Shown: positions 29,186 to 37,745 of the stretch, piece after piece
Position numbering within the stretch: the stretch's first letter is position 1
How the letters are laid out: every line of letters starts with the position of its first letter
Assembly: GCA_037446255.1 (NCBI GenBank)
Contig: JBBIIY010000003.1
Location: forward strand, 38,859 to 102,858
DNA length: 64,000 nucleotides
From: Lithacetigena sp037446255 [NCBI: Coprothermobacterota bacterium]
GTDB lineage: Bacteria > Coprothermobacterota > HKB111
Direction: 5' to 3'
Notes under the pieces: generated by a model
Seen by the model: the letters and a program-made list of their open reading frames with translations, nothing else
Told to the model about the DNA's origin: nothing
The model's database searches: none
Position numbers and translations under genes: made by a program

Positions 29186-30118
29186 ATGGATTTTGTAATG
29201 AAGTTAATGGAAAAATATGGTATTCCTGGAATAGATGCTTATGAACTTACCGATTCTCCCTACACTTTTCCTGATGGTGCCCATTACCGTATGGAAATAT
29301 CAGGTATAGAACGGCCTTCTACTCTGGAAGCGATGGTGGATGAAATGAACAAAAGAAAGATGCCCATCCATCGAGTAATTGCTATGGTTATGGGAGCTAC
29401 TTTACTTTCTATGGAAGAATTAAAGGATTTTGCCAGAATCGCCCATGATTCCCGGATTGAAGTTATTGTTACACCAGGCCCCCGACCTTTCTGGGATTTG
29501 GGAAAACAAATATCTACCCCCGAAGGAGCTGTGTCAGGTTTAAGAATAAGAGGTTCTGATAACCTTCGTTATATTATTTCGGATATTTTCCGCTGTATTG
29601 AAGCAGGCTTTAGAGGTTTTCTCGTCTGGGACGAAGGCTTATTAAGCCTGTTAAACAGTATGAAAAAAAACGGAGATATACCTCCGGAAACAACTTTTAA
29701 AGTATCTATTTTTGCTGGACATGCCAATGCTGCCGGGGCAAAAGTTCTGGAAATGCTTGGAGCCAACACCTTTAATCCTGTAGCTGATATGACCCTACCA
29801 CTTCTCGGGTCCATAAGAAAAGCTGTTAAGATGCCTATGGATCTCCATGTTTATTTATTTGATTCTATGGGAGGTTTTAACCGTTTTTGGGAAGGTGCTG
29901 AACTTGCTCGGGTATGCTCCCCATGCTACTTCAAAATAGAACCGGGACCAGGGGTAGGAGCATTATATAAACCATGGGTTGGGCCTGATTCTTTAGCCTT
30001 TTTAGCACGAGAAAAAGTGAAACAAGCTCAAATTATTCATGAGTTAGTACAAAGAATAAATCCTAACTTGAAGATTTCAGCTCAGGGTCCCGCAGACTCA
30101 TCTATTCCCAAGCCTTAA
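29186..30118 (+). CDS. U32-peptidase-like TIM-barrel protein, function unknown
   Basis: A 310-residue soluble protein resembling proteins annotated as 'peptidase' or U32-like in thermophilic anaerobes; I recognise the family but not a proven activity. It shows repeated beta/alpha units, e.g. HRVIAMVMGATLLS, RIEVIVTPGPRPFWDLG, FLVWDEGLLSLLN, VSIFAGHANAAGAKVLEMLG, LHVYLFDSMGGFNRFWEGA and YFKIEPGPG. The conserved Asp/Glu/His and PGP residues look like a barrel active site. AAGGAGGA six bases upstream fixes the ATG. It lies 12 bases before panB, so it may work with pantothenate or amino-acid metabolism. Confidence 0.7.
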   Translation: MDFVMKLMEKYGIPGIDAYELTDSPYTFPDGAHYRMEISGIERPSTLEAMVDEMNKRKMPIHRVIAMVMGATLLSMEELKDFARIAHDSRIEVIVTPGPRPFWDLGKQISTPEGAVSGLRIRGSDNLRYIISDIFRCIEAGFRGFLVWDEGLLSLLNSMKKNGDIPPETTFKVSIFAGHANAAGAKVLEMLGANTFNPVADMTLPLLGSIRKAVKMPMDLHVYLFDSMGGFNRFWEGAELARVCSPCYFKIEPGPGVGALYKPWVGPDSLAFLAREKVKQAQIIHELVQRINPNLKISAQGPADSSIPKP

Positions 30119-30130
30119 AAGGAGGATTTT

Positions 30131-30976
30131 ATGGATAGAAAAAAGGTGTCGCTACCCGAACTGTTAAAAAAGAAACAGGAAAGAAAAAAAATAGTTATGC
30201 TAACCTGTTACGATTATCCCATGGCCTGTTTTATGGAAGAGGCAGGTGTTGATATAGTCTTAGTCGGAGATTCATTGGGGATGGTAGTATTGGGTTATAA
30301 AAATACCCTGCCGGTAACCATGGAGGAAATGATTCACCATACTAAAGCAGTGAGTCGTGGTGCAAAATCTCCTTTGATTATCGGAGATATGCCTTTTATG
30401 GCTTACCACAGAAATGTTGAGGATGCTATCTGGAACTCCGGAAGGTTTATCAAAGAAGGAGGAGCTGATGCTATAAAACTGGAAGGTGGAGCAAGGGTGG
30501 CCTATATTGTAGAGGCAATTGTTAAATCTGGCATTCCAGTTATGGGACATATTGGACTTACTCCCCAATCAATGACCCAGCTTGGTGGGTTTATTGCACA
30601 AGGAAAAACTGCTGCCACAGCTGAAAGCCTTATCAATGATGCTAAAGCTTTAGAAGATGCTGGGGCCTTCTCCATACTATTAGAAGCTATCCCCGAAGAG
30701 GTAGGTCAAATTATCGCTGAGAAAGCTAGCATACCTATAATTGGAATTGGTGCAGGTAAACATTGTGATGGACAGCTTCTTATTGTTAATGACCTGCTGG
30801 GGATTTTTGAACTTTTCACTGCAAAATTCGTAAAGAAATATGCTAATCTTTCAGAAATAATTGTCAATGCTCTTAAAACTTATAAAAATGAAGTAGAAAT
30901 GGGTGTATTTCCTGCCAAAGAACACACTTACAGTATATCTGAAGATGAATTGAAAATATTACGGGAAAAACTTTAG
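30131..30976 (+). CDS. panB: 3-methyl-2-oxobutanoate hydroxymethyltransferase
   Basis: First committed step of pantothenate synthesis: methylene-tetrahydrofolate-dependent hydroxymethylation of 2-oxoisovalerate to ketopantoate. The TIM barrel has MLTCYDYPMA, the metal-binding VLVGDSLGMV, GDMPFMAY, AIKLEGG, GHIGLTPQ and GIGAG. Its 281 residues are typical. AAAAGGAGG precedes the ATG. panC and panD are not here; the next gene is a class III aminotransferase. Confidence 0.96.
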   Translation: MDRKKVSLPELLKKKQERKKIVMLTCYDYPMACFMEEAGVDIVLVGDSLGMVVLGYKNTLPVTMEEMIHHTKAVSRGAKSPLIIGDMPFMAYHRNVEDAIWNSGRFIKEGGADAIKLEGGARVAYIVEAIVKSGIPVMGHIGLTPQSMTQLGGFIAQGKTAATAESLINDAKALEDAGAFSILLEAIPEEVGQIIAEKASIPIIGIGAGKHCDGQLLIVNDLLGIFELFTAKFVKKYANLSEIIVNALKTYKNEVEMGVFPAKEHTYSISEDELKILREKL

Positions 30977-30995
30977 GTTAATTTCAGGAGGGAAA

Positions 30996-32351
30996 ATGTC
31001 GGATTATGATAATATAAAAAAAGAGTCGTTGCAACCTACGCTCTGGCATCATTATACTTCTATGAAGGAAGTAGTGGAGAAAGGTTCTAAGGTTATAGTT
31101 TCTGGTGACGGAGCCATAATCAGAGATTTTGAGGGAAAAGAGTATATTGATGGCCTTTCTATGTTATGGGTAGTAAATGTCGGGCATAATAGAAGAGAGA
31201 TCGTTGAGGCCATGAAGGAACAAATGGATTTAATCGGTTATGCCTCTCTTTTTGGCGGTTATTCCAATGTACCAGCTATGTTGGCAGCTTCTAAACTTAA
31301 AGAAATTGCCCCTGAAGGGTTAAACAGGGTATTTTTTGTAAGCGGGGGTTCAGAAGCAGTAGAAACAGCTATCAAAATGAGTCGCCAATATTTTCAGGTA
31401 AAAGGGCAGGGCGGAAGGTATAAAGTAATTGCCAGAAAAGAAGCTTACCATGGTGTTACTTTAGGTGCGTTGAGTGCAACTGGAATCAGGGTTTATAGAC
31501 AACCTTTCGAGCCTTTAGTACCTGGCTTTCATCATGTATCAGCGCCTTATTGTTATCGCTGTGAATTTAATAAAGAACCCGGGTCCTGTAATCTTGAATG
31601 CGCTGAAGCCATTGCTCAGGCGATAGAATGGGAAGGACCTAAAACTGTAGCGGCGGTTATTTTAGAGCCTGTCATGAACGCTCTGGGAGCTATTATCCCA
31701 CCTGAAGGTTATTTTCGCAGGGTGCAGGAAATTACCCGACAATATGGGGTTTTATTGATTATTGATGAAGTAGTGTGCGCATTTGGAAGATTAGGAGCTA
31801 TGTTTGCTTCAGAAATATTCAATATACATCCAGATATGATTGTTTTAGCCAAGGGCCTGACTTCTGGCTATGCTCCTCTGGGAGCAGTTCTGGTAAAAGA
31901 AGAGCTTGGTCAGGCTTTTGACGACTATATGTTTATTCATGGGTTGACTTTTGGGGGTCATACTCTTTCAACCACAGCTACTCTTAAGAATATTGATGTG
32001 ATTCAATCTGAGGATTTAGCTCAACAATCCAGGGTGATGGGAAATTATTTAATTCAGGGTTTACAAACCCTAAAGAAGTATCGTACGGTTGGCGACATTC
32101 GGGGGATGGGCTTATTAACCGCTATTGAATATGTAGCGGATAAAAATACCAGAAAGAAAATTCCCGGTAATGTAAGATTTGCTTTTAGAGTGGAGCAATT
32201 AGCATGGGACAGAGGTCTTTACTTATGTAGAGCATCAGTTGATAAAACATATGTTGCTCCTCCTTTGGTGGTATCCAGAGAGCAAATAAACAAAATTATT
32301 GACATCCTTGATGAGTCAATCGGTTTAGCAGAAAAAGAAGTTTTAGGATAA
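30996..32351 (+). CDS. Class III pyridoxal-phosphate aminotransferase
   Basis: Fold-type I omega-aminotransferase of 451 residues. The PLP lysine is Lys286 in VLAKGLTSGYAPLGA, with the PLP-binding Asp in LLIIDEVVCAFGR and the GGSEAVETAIKMSRQY loop. A Cys-containing insertion (YCYRCEFNKEPGSC) is seen in a subset of class III enzymes. Substrate is uncertain: family members use beta-alanine, putrescine, GABA or other omega-amines. CAGGAGGG upstream supports the ATG. Adjacency to panB suggests, without proving, beta-alanine:2-oxoacid transamination feeding pantothenate. Confidence 0.88.
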   Translation: MSDYDNIKKESLQPTLWHHYTSMKEVVEKGSKVIVSGDGAIIRDFEGKEYIDGLSMLWVVNVGHNRREIVEAMKEQMDLIGYASLFGGYSNVPAMLAASKLKEIAPEGLNRVFFVSGGSEAVETAIKMSRQYFQVKGQGGRYKVIARKEAYHGVTLGALSATGIRVYRQPFEPLVPGFHHVSAPYCYRCEFNKEPGSCNLECAEAIAQAIEWEGPKTVAAVILEPVMNALGAIIPPEGYFRRVQEITRQYGVLLIIDEVVCAFGRLGAMFASEIFNIHPDMIVLAKGLTSGYAPLGAVLVKEELGQAFDDYMFIHGLTFGGHTLSTTATLKNIDVIQSEDLAQQSRVMGNYLIQGLQTLKKYRTVGDIRGMGLLTAIEYVADKNTRKKIPGNVRFAFRVEQLAWDRGLYLCRASVDKTYVAPPLVVSREQINKIIDILDESIGLAEKEVLG

Positions 32352-32367
32352 ACGATAGGAGGGTTTA

Positions 32368-32877
32368 ATGAATATGGGTAAGACCTTGGACGATGAAAAT
32401 TATAATGATGAAGAATATTTTAATCAATATAACAAAAAACCTATACCTTGGTGGATCTGGTTCGTGGTAGTTGCTATACCAATAGTTTTTATTGTAACTG
32501 TGGTAAATTCATTGGAAGCAAGGCGTAGCTCTGAAACTTTGAAAAGTTTAAGGGAAGATTTTGCCAGTTATAAAGAGAAAGTTGATTCATTGGATAATTC
32601 TGTTACCGAACTTTGGAAACTTGTTCCTTCAAATACCACGCCAACTACTCCCACTACTCCAACTACTCCTTCTACTACGGAGAAATACACAACAGTGAAT
32701 CTAAATTTACGGAAGGGTGCAGGTAGCACATTTGAAAAGATTGCTGTAATGCCCAGAGGTTCTAAGGTAATTGTCCTGGAGGAAGCACTGGAATGGTTCA
32801 AAGTACGCTATACAGACCAGGAAGGTAAAGTCTATGAAGGGTACGCTAATAAACAATTTTTATCAGATAAACCTTAA
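32368..32877 (+). CDS. Membrane-anchored bacterial SH3-domain protein
   Basis: A 169-residue protein with an acidic cytoplasmic N-terminus (about 1-25), one TM helix (WWIWFVVVAIPIVFIVTVV, about 28-48), a short coiled coil (about 55-85), a Thr-Pro linker (about 90-105) and a C-terminal SH3b domain (about 107-166: NLNLRKGAGSTFEKIAVMPRG). The SH3 domain should face outside and may bind peptidoglycan. No enzyme domain is attached. GGAGGG lies a few bases before the ATG. Last gene of the panB run. Confidence 0.85.
   Translation: MNMGKTLDDENYNDEEYFNQYNKKPIPWWIWFVVVAIPIVFIVTVVNSLEARRSSETLKSLREDFASYKEKVDSLDNSVTELWKLVPSNTTPTTPTTPTTPSTTEKYTTVNLNLRKGAGSTFEKIAVMPRGSKVIVLEEALEWFKVRYTDQEGKVYEGYANKQFLSDKP
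32640..32680 (+). repeat. ACTCC-rich microsatellite coding the Thr-Pro linker
   Basis: Imperfect tandem 9-base units (CCAACTACT/CCCACTACT/CCAACTACT) encode TPTTPTTPTTP between the coiled coil and the SH3 domain. Such repeats can change length by slippage in multiples of three residues without breaking frame. Confidence 0.75.
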
Positions 32878-33006
32878 TAAAATTAACACTTCAGTATTTT
32901 GTTAAGAGTTTTTATATAAAGCAATACTTTTTAGTTTATTTTAGGCTCAGTAAAATATTTGTATATATTGTAAGGAGAAAAAAGTAACATATTTTCATGA
33001 TATTTA

Positions 33007-33015
33007 TGATAAAAT
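33007..33015 (+). promoter_or_regulatory. Extended -10 promoter for rplU-prp-rpmA
   Basis: TGATAAAAT, with hexamer TAAAAT at 33010-33015, lies 58 bases upstream of the rplU ATG. No clear -35. The rest of the gap 32878-33072 is AT-rich; one weak hairpin (TTAACA...TGTTAA, 32883-32905) followed by TTTTT may be a poor terminator for the SH3 gene. Confidence 0.5.
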
Positions 33016-33072
33016 ATTATTCAGGTTTATTTCATTAATATGCTGATTATTAAATATTATGGAGGATAATTT

Positions 33073-33387
33073 ATGTACGCAATAATTGATATTAGAGGAC
33101 GCCAGGTAAAGTTGGAACCAAATAAAGTATACAAACTGCCTTTTTCTACTGTTTTAAGCGAACAGGATGTTTATCAATGGAATAAAGTTATTCTGGTTAA
33201 TCGAGATGGAGAGTTTTTAGTGGGAAAGCCTTATTTAGAAGGAGCCTCGGTTTCTCTTAAAGTTCTTAAACAAGGTAGAGATAGGAAAATAACAGTTTTT
33301 AAATATAAAAGCAAAAGGGATTACCATAAAAAAGTTGGGTATAGGGACCCTTATGTAATTGTAAAGGTAGAATCAATCCAGGCTTAA
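33073..33387 (+). CDS. rplU: 50S ribosomal protein L21
   Basis: A 104-residue large-subunit protein. MYAIIDIRGRQVKLEPNKVYKLP at the start (shown here in part) and VFKYKSKRDYHKKVGYRDPY near the end match the L21 signature. TATGGAGGA seven bases upstream supports the ATG. First of the conserved rplU-prp-rpmA cluster. Confidence 0.96.
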   Translation: MYAIIDIRGRQVKLEPNKVYKLPFSTVLSEQDVYQWNKVILVNRDGEFLVGKPYLEGASVSLKVLKQGRDRKITVFKYKSKRDYHKKVGYRDPYVIVKVESIQA

Positions 33388-33389
33388 AA

Positions 33390-33707
33390 GTGGTACGAGT
33401 TGAAATAAATCTTAAATACACTCCTGCTTGGATTAAAGTAACCGGTCATTGTGGAAACCATTTTCAACATAAGATTGTATGTAGTGCAGTTTCAACTCTC
33501 GTCCAGTCTCTATATCTGGGCTTAAAAAAAGTATTAAAATTACCGGTTCGTGGTATAATTAAAAGTGGTAAATTTATAGTTATTCTTCCCGATATAGGGG
33601 AAGAGAAAAAAAGAGAAGTTCAGTTTGCACTTGAAGTTTTTATTTTAAGCGTGAAAAGTATAGCTAAAATATATAAGTATGTTAAGTTAGTAGAAGTAAG
33701 AGGTTAA
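33390..33707 (+). CDS. prp: Ribosomal-processing cysteine protease Prp
   Basis: Cysteine protease that removes the N-terminal extension of L27 in Bacillota and relatives. Its 105 residues contain the catalytic pair: His20 in VTGHCGNH and Cys31 in KIVCSAVSTLVQSL. It lies between rplU and rpmA as in Staphylococcus and Bacillus (ysxB position), and the L27 encoded next does carry the matching leader. The GTG start is 2 bases after the rplU stop. Confidence 0.93.
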   Translation: MVRVEINLKYTPAWIKVTGHCGNHFQHKIVCSAVSTLVQSLYLGLKKVLKLPVRGIIKSGKFIVILPDIGEEKKREVQFALEVFILSVKSIAKIYKYVKLVEVRG

Positions 33708-33713
33708 TTAAAG

Positions 33714-34004
33714 ATGAAAAGATGGAATTTACAATTATTTGCCAAGAAAAAAGCAGGTGGAAGTTCTTCTAATGGAAGAGACTCTCAGCCCAAGTTTCTT
33801 GGAGTAAAAAGATACGCAGGACAATCAGTAAAAGCTGGTTCTATCATCGTAAAGCAAAGAGGTACTAAAATATATGCTGGAGAGCATGTAGGATTGGGTA
33901 AAGATTATACTCTATTTGCACTGCAAGACGGAATCGTGGAATTCGAAAAATTTACTCAGGGAAAAATAATGGTAAAAATTATTCCGAATAATAATATTAA
34001 TTAA
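33714..34004 (+). CDS. rpmA: 50S ribosomal protein L27, with Prp-cleavable leader
   Basis: Large-subunit protein next to the peptidyl-transferase centre, 96 residues. The N-terminus [20 protein letters not shown] has the LQ-x-F|A processing motif, so cleavage after Phe9 would expose AKKKAGGSS, equivalent to the mature L27 N-terminus. The body has [17 protein letters not shown] and [12 protein letters not shown] strong intrinsic terminator follows at 34012-34095. Confidence 0.96.
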   Translation: MKRWNLQLFAKKKAGGSSSNGRDSQPKFLGVKRYAGQSVKAGSIIVKQRGTKIYAGEHVGLGKDYTLFALQDGIVEFEKFTQGKIMVKIIPNNNIN

Positions 34005-34011
34005 ATATAAC

Positions 34012-34095
34012 CCTGCCCGGGTCTTCCCCTATACCACCTCCTCTCTCACCCCCTCCTTCTCAAAATAAAAAGATCCGGGCAGGTTCTTTTTTTTT
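34012..34095 (+). terminator. Intrinsic terminator after rpmA with a G-free 44-nt loop
   Basis: A 14-bp stem (CCTGCCCGGGTCTT at 34012-34025 with AAGATCCGGGCAGG at 34070-34083, one G-U pair) is followed by TTC and nine T residues. The 44-base loop contains no G and is rich in C and T, including CACCTCC and CCCTCC, which resemble the anti-Shine-Dalgarno end of 16S rRNA. Confidence 0.88.
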
Positions 34096-34120
34096 GAATT
34101 CAGATATTTCGTGTTATACT
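34094..34120 (+). promoter_or_regulatory. Promoter for the rpsB operon
   Basis: TTGAAT (34094-34099) and TATACT (34115-34120) with a 15-base spacer and a TGn extension (TGTTATACT). It lies right after the rpmA terminator and about 110 bases before rpsB. The spacer is shorter than ideal, so the TGn extension may matter. Confidence 0.5.
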
Positions 34121-34168
34121 TATAAGTAAATTTTAAAAACCACACACTTTTAGATTTTCTTGTCAGGT

Positions 34169-34183
34169 CAGTAATATTTACTG
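34169..34183 (+). promoter_or_regulatory. Small hairpin in the rpsB leader
   Basis: CAGTAA-TAT-TTACTG, a perfect 6-bp stem with a 3-base loop, lies between the predicted promoter and the rpsB ribosome binding site. Ribosomal-protein leaders often carry autoregulatory structures; this one is too small to assign. Confidence 0.3.
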
Positions 34184-34231
34184 CGATAGGAAGAGATGAA
34201 AAAAGTGGAGGAAAAACCAGGAGGTGTTTTT

Positions 34232-35047
34232 TTGCAAGTAGTTACACTTAAACAGTTATTAGAAGCTGGGGTTCATTTTGGGCATCAAACCAGAAGATGG
34301 AATCCTAAAATGAAAAGGTTTATTTTTTCTGAGAGAAACGGTATTCATATAGTAGATCTGCAAATCACCCGGAAAAAAATTGAAGAAGCTTATGCATTTG
34401 TCAAATCGGTTTCTGCCCAGGGTGGAAATGTTCTTTTCGTTGGCACTAAAAGGCAAGCGCAAGGATCAATCGTTGATGAAGCAAAAAGATGCGGAATGCT
34501 TTATGTGAACGAACGATGGCTGGGTGGACTCCTGACAAATTTTTCAACCATCAAAATAAGGATAAACAGGTTGAAATCTTTAAGAGAAATGGTTAATAAC
34601 GGAGATATAATTAAACTACATGTTAAAGATCGCCAGACCTCTCTTAAAGAACTTGACAAGTTAGAAAAAAACCTTAATGGGATTGTTTCTATGGTTGAAA
34701 TTCCTCAAGTTTTGGTGGTAATTGATGTTAAAAAAGAAGAGAATGCAGTAAAAGAAGCCAATAAATTAGGGATTCCGGTTATCGCTCTGGTGGATACTAA
34801 TTGCGATCCTGATGGTATAGATTTTCCCATACCGGGTAATGATGACGCTATTAGGGCAATCAGGCTAGTTTTAGGACTTGTAGCTGATGCGGTTATTGAA
34901 GGAAGGCAAGGTGTTCAGCTGGAACCGTCTGAGGATATAGTCGAAGAAGAATCTTTAGAAGATATTACAATTTTAAAAGATGCCTCCTTTTATGGTGTTG
35001 AAGAAGAAGAAGAACTGTCATTCTTGAAGGAGGATTACTTATTATGA
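34232..35047 (+). CDS. rpsB: 30S ribosomal protein S2
   Basis: Small-subunit protein of about 271 residues. [22 protein letters not shown], seen in part at the N-terminus, and the later [22 protein letters not shown] are diagnostic. The start is TTG at 34232, six bases after AGGAGGT, giving the family N-terminus [10 protein letters not shown]; an upstream ATG at 34196 would add 12 atypical residues. The C-terminus carries an acidic tail rich in Glu (about 235-271). Translationally coupled to tsf by an ATGA overlap. Confidence 0.95.
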   Translation: MQVVTLKQLLEAGVHFGHQTRRWNPKMKRFIFSERNGIHIVDLQITRKKIEEAYAFVKSVSAQGGNVLFVGTKRQAQGSIVDEAKRCGMLYVNERWLGGLLTNFSTIKIRINRLKSLREMVNNGDIIKLHVKDRQTSLKELDKLEKNLNGIVSMVEIPQVLVVIDVKKEENAVKEANKLGIPVIALVDTNCDPDGIDFPIPGNDDAIRAIRLVLGLVADAVIEGRQGVQLEPSEDIVEEESLEDITILKDASFYGVEEEEELSFLKEDYLL

Positions 35048-35640
35048 GTCTGGATGCAGAAATGGTAAAACAATTAAGAGATGTTACTGGAGCAGGTTTT
35101 TTAGATTGTAAAAAAGCTTTAATAGAGACTGAAGGAAATCTTGAAAAAGCTGCTGAATTGCTTAGACAAAAAGGTCTTACTCAAGCTCTTAAAAAAATGG
35201 CCAGAGAAACCAAATCAGGTATTATTGAGACTTATATTCATCATGATAAGCAAGTTGGAGTTATGTTAGAATTGAATTGCGAGACTGACTTTGTAGCCCG
35301 TACTGATGAGTTCAGGAATTTAGCTAAAGAAATATCTTTGCAAATTACTGCCATGAACCCTGTATATATTTCCAGGGAAGATGTACCTGTTGAAGAAATT
35401 GAAAAAGAAAAAGAAATATTTGAATCCCAGGCTCGTGAAAGCGGGAAACCAGCCCAGGTAATAGAAAAAATTGCTTTGGGAAAACTGGAAGATTACTTTA
35501 AAAATATCTGTCTTTTAGAGCAGCCTTATGTTAAAGATGGTTCTAAAAAAGTACTTGATTTAATTAAGGAGGTTATCACTAAAACCGGTGAGAATATATC
35601 TTTAAGAAAATTTGTTCGTATGAAGGTTAATGAGGACTAA
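35044..35640 (+). CDS. tsf: Elongation factor Ts
   Basis: Guanine-nucleotide exchange factor for EF-Tu, 198 residues, i.e. the short single-core form seen in Thermus and many Gram-positive-type lineages. The N-terminal UBA-like region [19 protein letters not shown] and the core element [17 protein letters not shown] are clear. The start overlaps the rpsB stop (ATGA); the upstream AAGGAGG lies in the rpsB coding end. Confidence 0.97.
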   Translation: MSLDAEMVKQLRDVTGAGFLDCKKALIETEGNLEKAAELLRQKGLTQALKKMARETKSGIIETYIHHDKQVGVMLELNCETDFVARTDEFRNLAKEISLQITAMNPVYISREDVPVEEIEKEKEIFESQARESGKPAQVIEKIALGKLEDYFKNICLLEQPYVKDGSKKVLDLIKEVITKTGENISLRKFVRMKVNED

Positions 35641-35642
35641 GG

Positions 35643-36371
35643 ATGGTCAGTTCTTCCAGGGAACCACTTTATAAAAGAATAGTTCTTAAGTTAAGTGGTG
35701 GAGCTTTTTCTGGACCTGGCACTCAGGGTATTCATTTTGATACAGTAACTACTATTGCAGATGCAGTGAAGGAAATTGTTTTGATGGGAGTACAGGTAGG
35801 AGTAATCGTAGGGGGCGGTAACCTTTGGCGAGGACTGGAAGGTAACGCCATGGGTATTAATAGATCCGTTTCTGATTACATGGGGATGTTGGCAACCGTA
35901 ATCAATGCCCTTGCTTTTCAGGGAGTCCTTGAAAGCAAGGGTATTCAAACCAGGGTATTATCAGCCATTGAAATGCGTGAAGTAGCAGAACCTTTTATTT
36001 TGCGAAGAGCGATAAGGCATCTTGAAAAGGGAAGGGTGGTTATTTTTGCCGCAGGAACAGGTAATCCTTTTTTTACTACCGATACAGCTGCTGCCTTAAG
36101 AGCGGTAGAAATAGGAGCCGAAGCTTTATTAATGGCTAAAAATAAAGTTGATGGAATTTATAATGTTGACCCTAACAAAGAAACTCTGGCAATAAGATAT
36201 GAAGAAATTACTTATAACGATGTCTTGATGAAAATGTTAGGAGCCATCGATTCCACTGCTGTTTCTTTATCTCGAGAACATAAAATGAAGATTATAGTCT
36301 TTAATAGCGATGAACCGGAAAATATTATTAAAGTAGTGTTAGGAGAAAAAATAGGTACAAGCATAAAGTAA
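35643..36371 (+). CDS. pyrH: UMP kinase
   Basis: Phosphorylates UMP to UDP; amino-acid-kinase fold, 242 residues. Visible: VLKLSGGAFSG, the GGGNLWRG loop, TRVLSAIEM, and AAGTGNPFFTTDTAAALRA. Order rpsB-tsf-pyrH-frr is the conserved bacterial arrangement, all with gaps under 15 bases. Confidence 0.97.
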   Translation: MVSSSREPLYKRIVLKLSGGAFSGPGTQGIHFDTVTTIADAVKEIVLMGVQVGVIVGGGNLWRGLEGNAMGINRSVSDYMGMLATVINALAFQGVLESKGIQTRVLSAIEMREVAEPFILRRAIRHLEKGRVVIFAAGTGNPFFTTDTAAALRAVEIGAEALLMAKNKVDGIYNVDPNKETLAIRYEEITYNDVLMKMLGAIDSTAVSLSREHKMKIIVFNSDEPENIIKVVLGEKIGTSIK

Positions 36372-36384
36372 GCGAGGTGAATTT

Positions 36385-36945
36385 GTGGAGAAAGAAACTC
36401 TTGACCAAACAGAAAATCTCATGAACAAAGCAATTACTAAACTAAAAGAAGATTTCTCTCTCATTAGAACCAGCCGCGTAAATTCCCGTATTTTAGAAAA
36501 AATATCTATTATTTATTACGAAACACCAACTCCTATAACCCAGGTATGTCAGATAAGTATTCCTGATGCACGAACTTTATTAATCCAACCCTGGGATAAA
36601 AATATACTTAAAGATGTTGAAAAAGCAATTCTTAAATCTGATTTGGGAATAACTCCCTCTAATGATGGTACTAACATACGCCTGGTATTTCCACCACTTT
36701 CCGAAGATCGGCGTAAAGAATTAGTAAAAAATATGCATAAACACGGAGAAGAGTGCAAGGTAGTTATCCGTTCTATCAGAAGAGAACAGAATGAACATAT
36801 GAAAAGAGCTAAAAATGACGACCTTATATCAGAAGACACTATGCATAAAATTCAAGAGAAGATACAAAAAACAACCGATAAATTTATATTAATTGTTGAG
36901 GAATTGATCAAGGCCAAAGAAAAAGAAATAATGGAAGTGCATTGA
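36385..36945 (+). CDS. frr: Ribosome recycling factor
   Basis: Splits post-termination ribosomes with EF-G. The 186-residue protein has LIRTSRVNSRILEKI at the N-terminal helix, the domain-II core (IPDARTLLIQPWDKN) and PPLSEDRRKELVKNMHKHGE. The GTG start is preceded by GCGAGGTGA. The stop overlaps the TTG of cdsA; no uppS lies between them. Confidence 0.97.
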   Translation: MEKETLDQTENLMNKAITKLKEDFSLIRTSRVNSRILEKISIIYYETPTPITQVCQISIPDARTLLIQPWDKNILKDVEKAILKSDLGITPSNDGTNIRLVFPPLSEDRRKELVKNMHKHGEECKVVIRSIRREQNEHMKRAKNDDLISEDTMHKIQEKIQKTTDKFILIVEELIKAKEKEIMEVH

Positions 36946-37742
36946 GCGAATTAAGTAAAAGAACTATAACAGCATTAATATTAGCTCCCATAGTACTTTA
37001 TACTACCTGGATTGATAACCCATATCCCTTCTTTTACTTCATAATATTTATAATGACTTTATGTTGGTGGGAAATCATGACCATGAAGAATATCGATACT
37101 CCTGTTCTTCTGGCTCTTGGTGGTTGGGTGATGTTCGTAGTCAACCTTTACTTATTTTTAACTCATCAGTTCCATTTCTTACCATTTTTTTGGGCTATTA
37201 CTTCGGTAATTACCTTAGTTTCTCTATTTATGCTGGTAGAGCCTGCAAGAGGCAGAAGAGTTTTAAACCGCCTTTTAGTTGGAATTATCTATCTTGGTTT
37301 TCTATTACCTTTTATGCTTTTGTTAAAGATAAATAATCCGAAGTGGGCAATATTAGCCTTATTGTTAACCTGGATTTTTGACTCAGGTTCTTATTTTATC
37401 GGCAAAACATTCGGAATACATGCCTTCATGCCCCGGGTATCTCCAAAAAAGAGTTGGGAAGGATTTTTAGGAGGATTAGCAACTGTTATTATTTCAGCAA
37501 TTTTAATAAGTCCTTACCTTGGAATCAATAATCTTGCCTTAAAACTGTCTCTGGCGTTAATAACCGCTCTGTTAGCTACCCTGGGTGATTTAAGTGAATC
37601 TTTTATTAAAAGGGCTTACGGGGTTAAAGACTCCTCTTCTTTACTTCCCGGACATGGTGGTTTCCTTGACCGGATAGACAGCCTTTGTTTTGTTTTTTTG
37701 GGGTTCTATTTAGTTTATGTCTTTGGAGGTAAATTCTTTTAA
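36942..37742 (+). CDS. cdsA: Phosphatidate cytidylyltransferase
   Basis: Makes CDP-diacylglycerol, the precursor of anionic phospholipids. Membrane protein of 266 residues with about seven to eight TM segments. The family signature near the C-terminus is complete: SFIKRAYGVKDSSSLLPGHG then GGFLDRIDS; the motif SPKKSWEGFLGG lies upstream. The start TTG overlaps frr. It is followed by rseP; dxr, usually between them, is absent. Confidence 0.95.
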   Translation: MSELSKRTITALILAPIVLYTTWIDNPYPFFYFIIFIMTLCWWEIMTMKNIDTPVLLALGGWVMFVVNLYLFLTHQFHFLPFFWAITSVITLVSLFMLVEPARGRRVLNRLLVGIIYLGFLLPFMLLLKINNPKWAILALLLTWIFDSGSYFIGKTFGIHAFMPRVSPKKSWEGFLGGLATVIISAILISPYLGINNLALKLSLALITALLATLGDLSESFIKRAYGVKDSSSLLPGHGGFLDRIDSLCFVFLGFYLVYVFGGKFF

Positions 37743-37745
37743 TTT

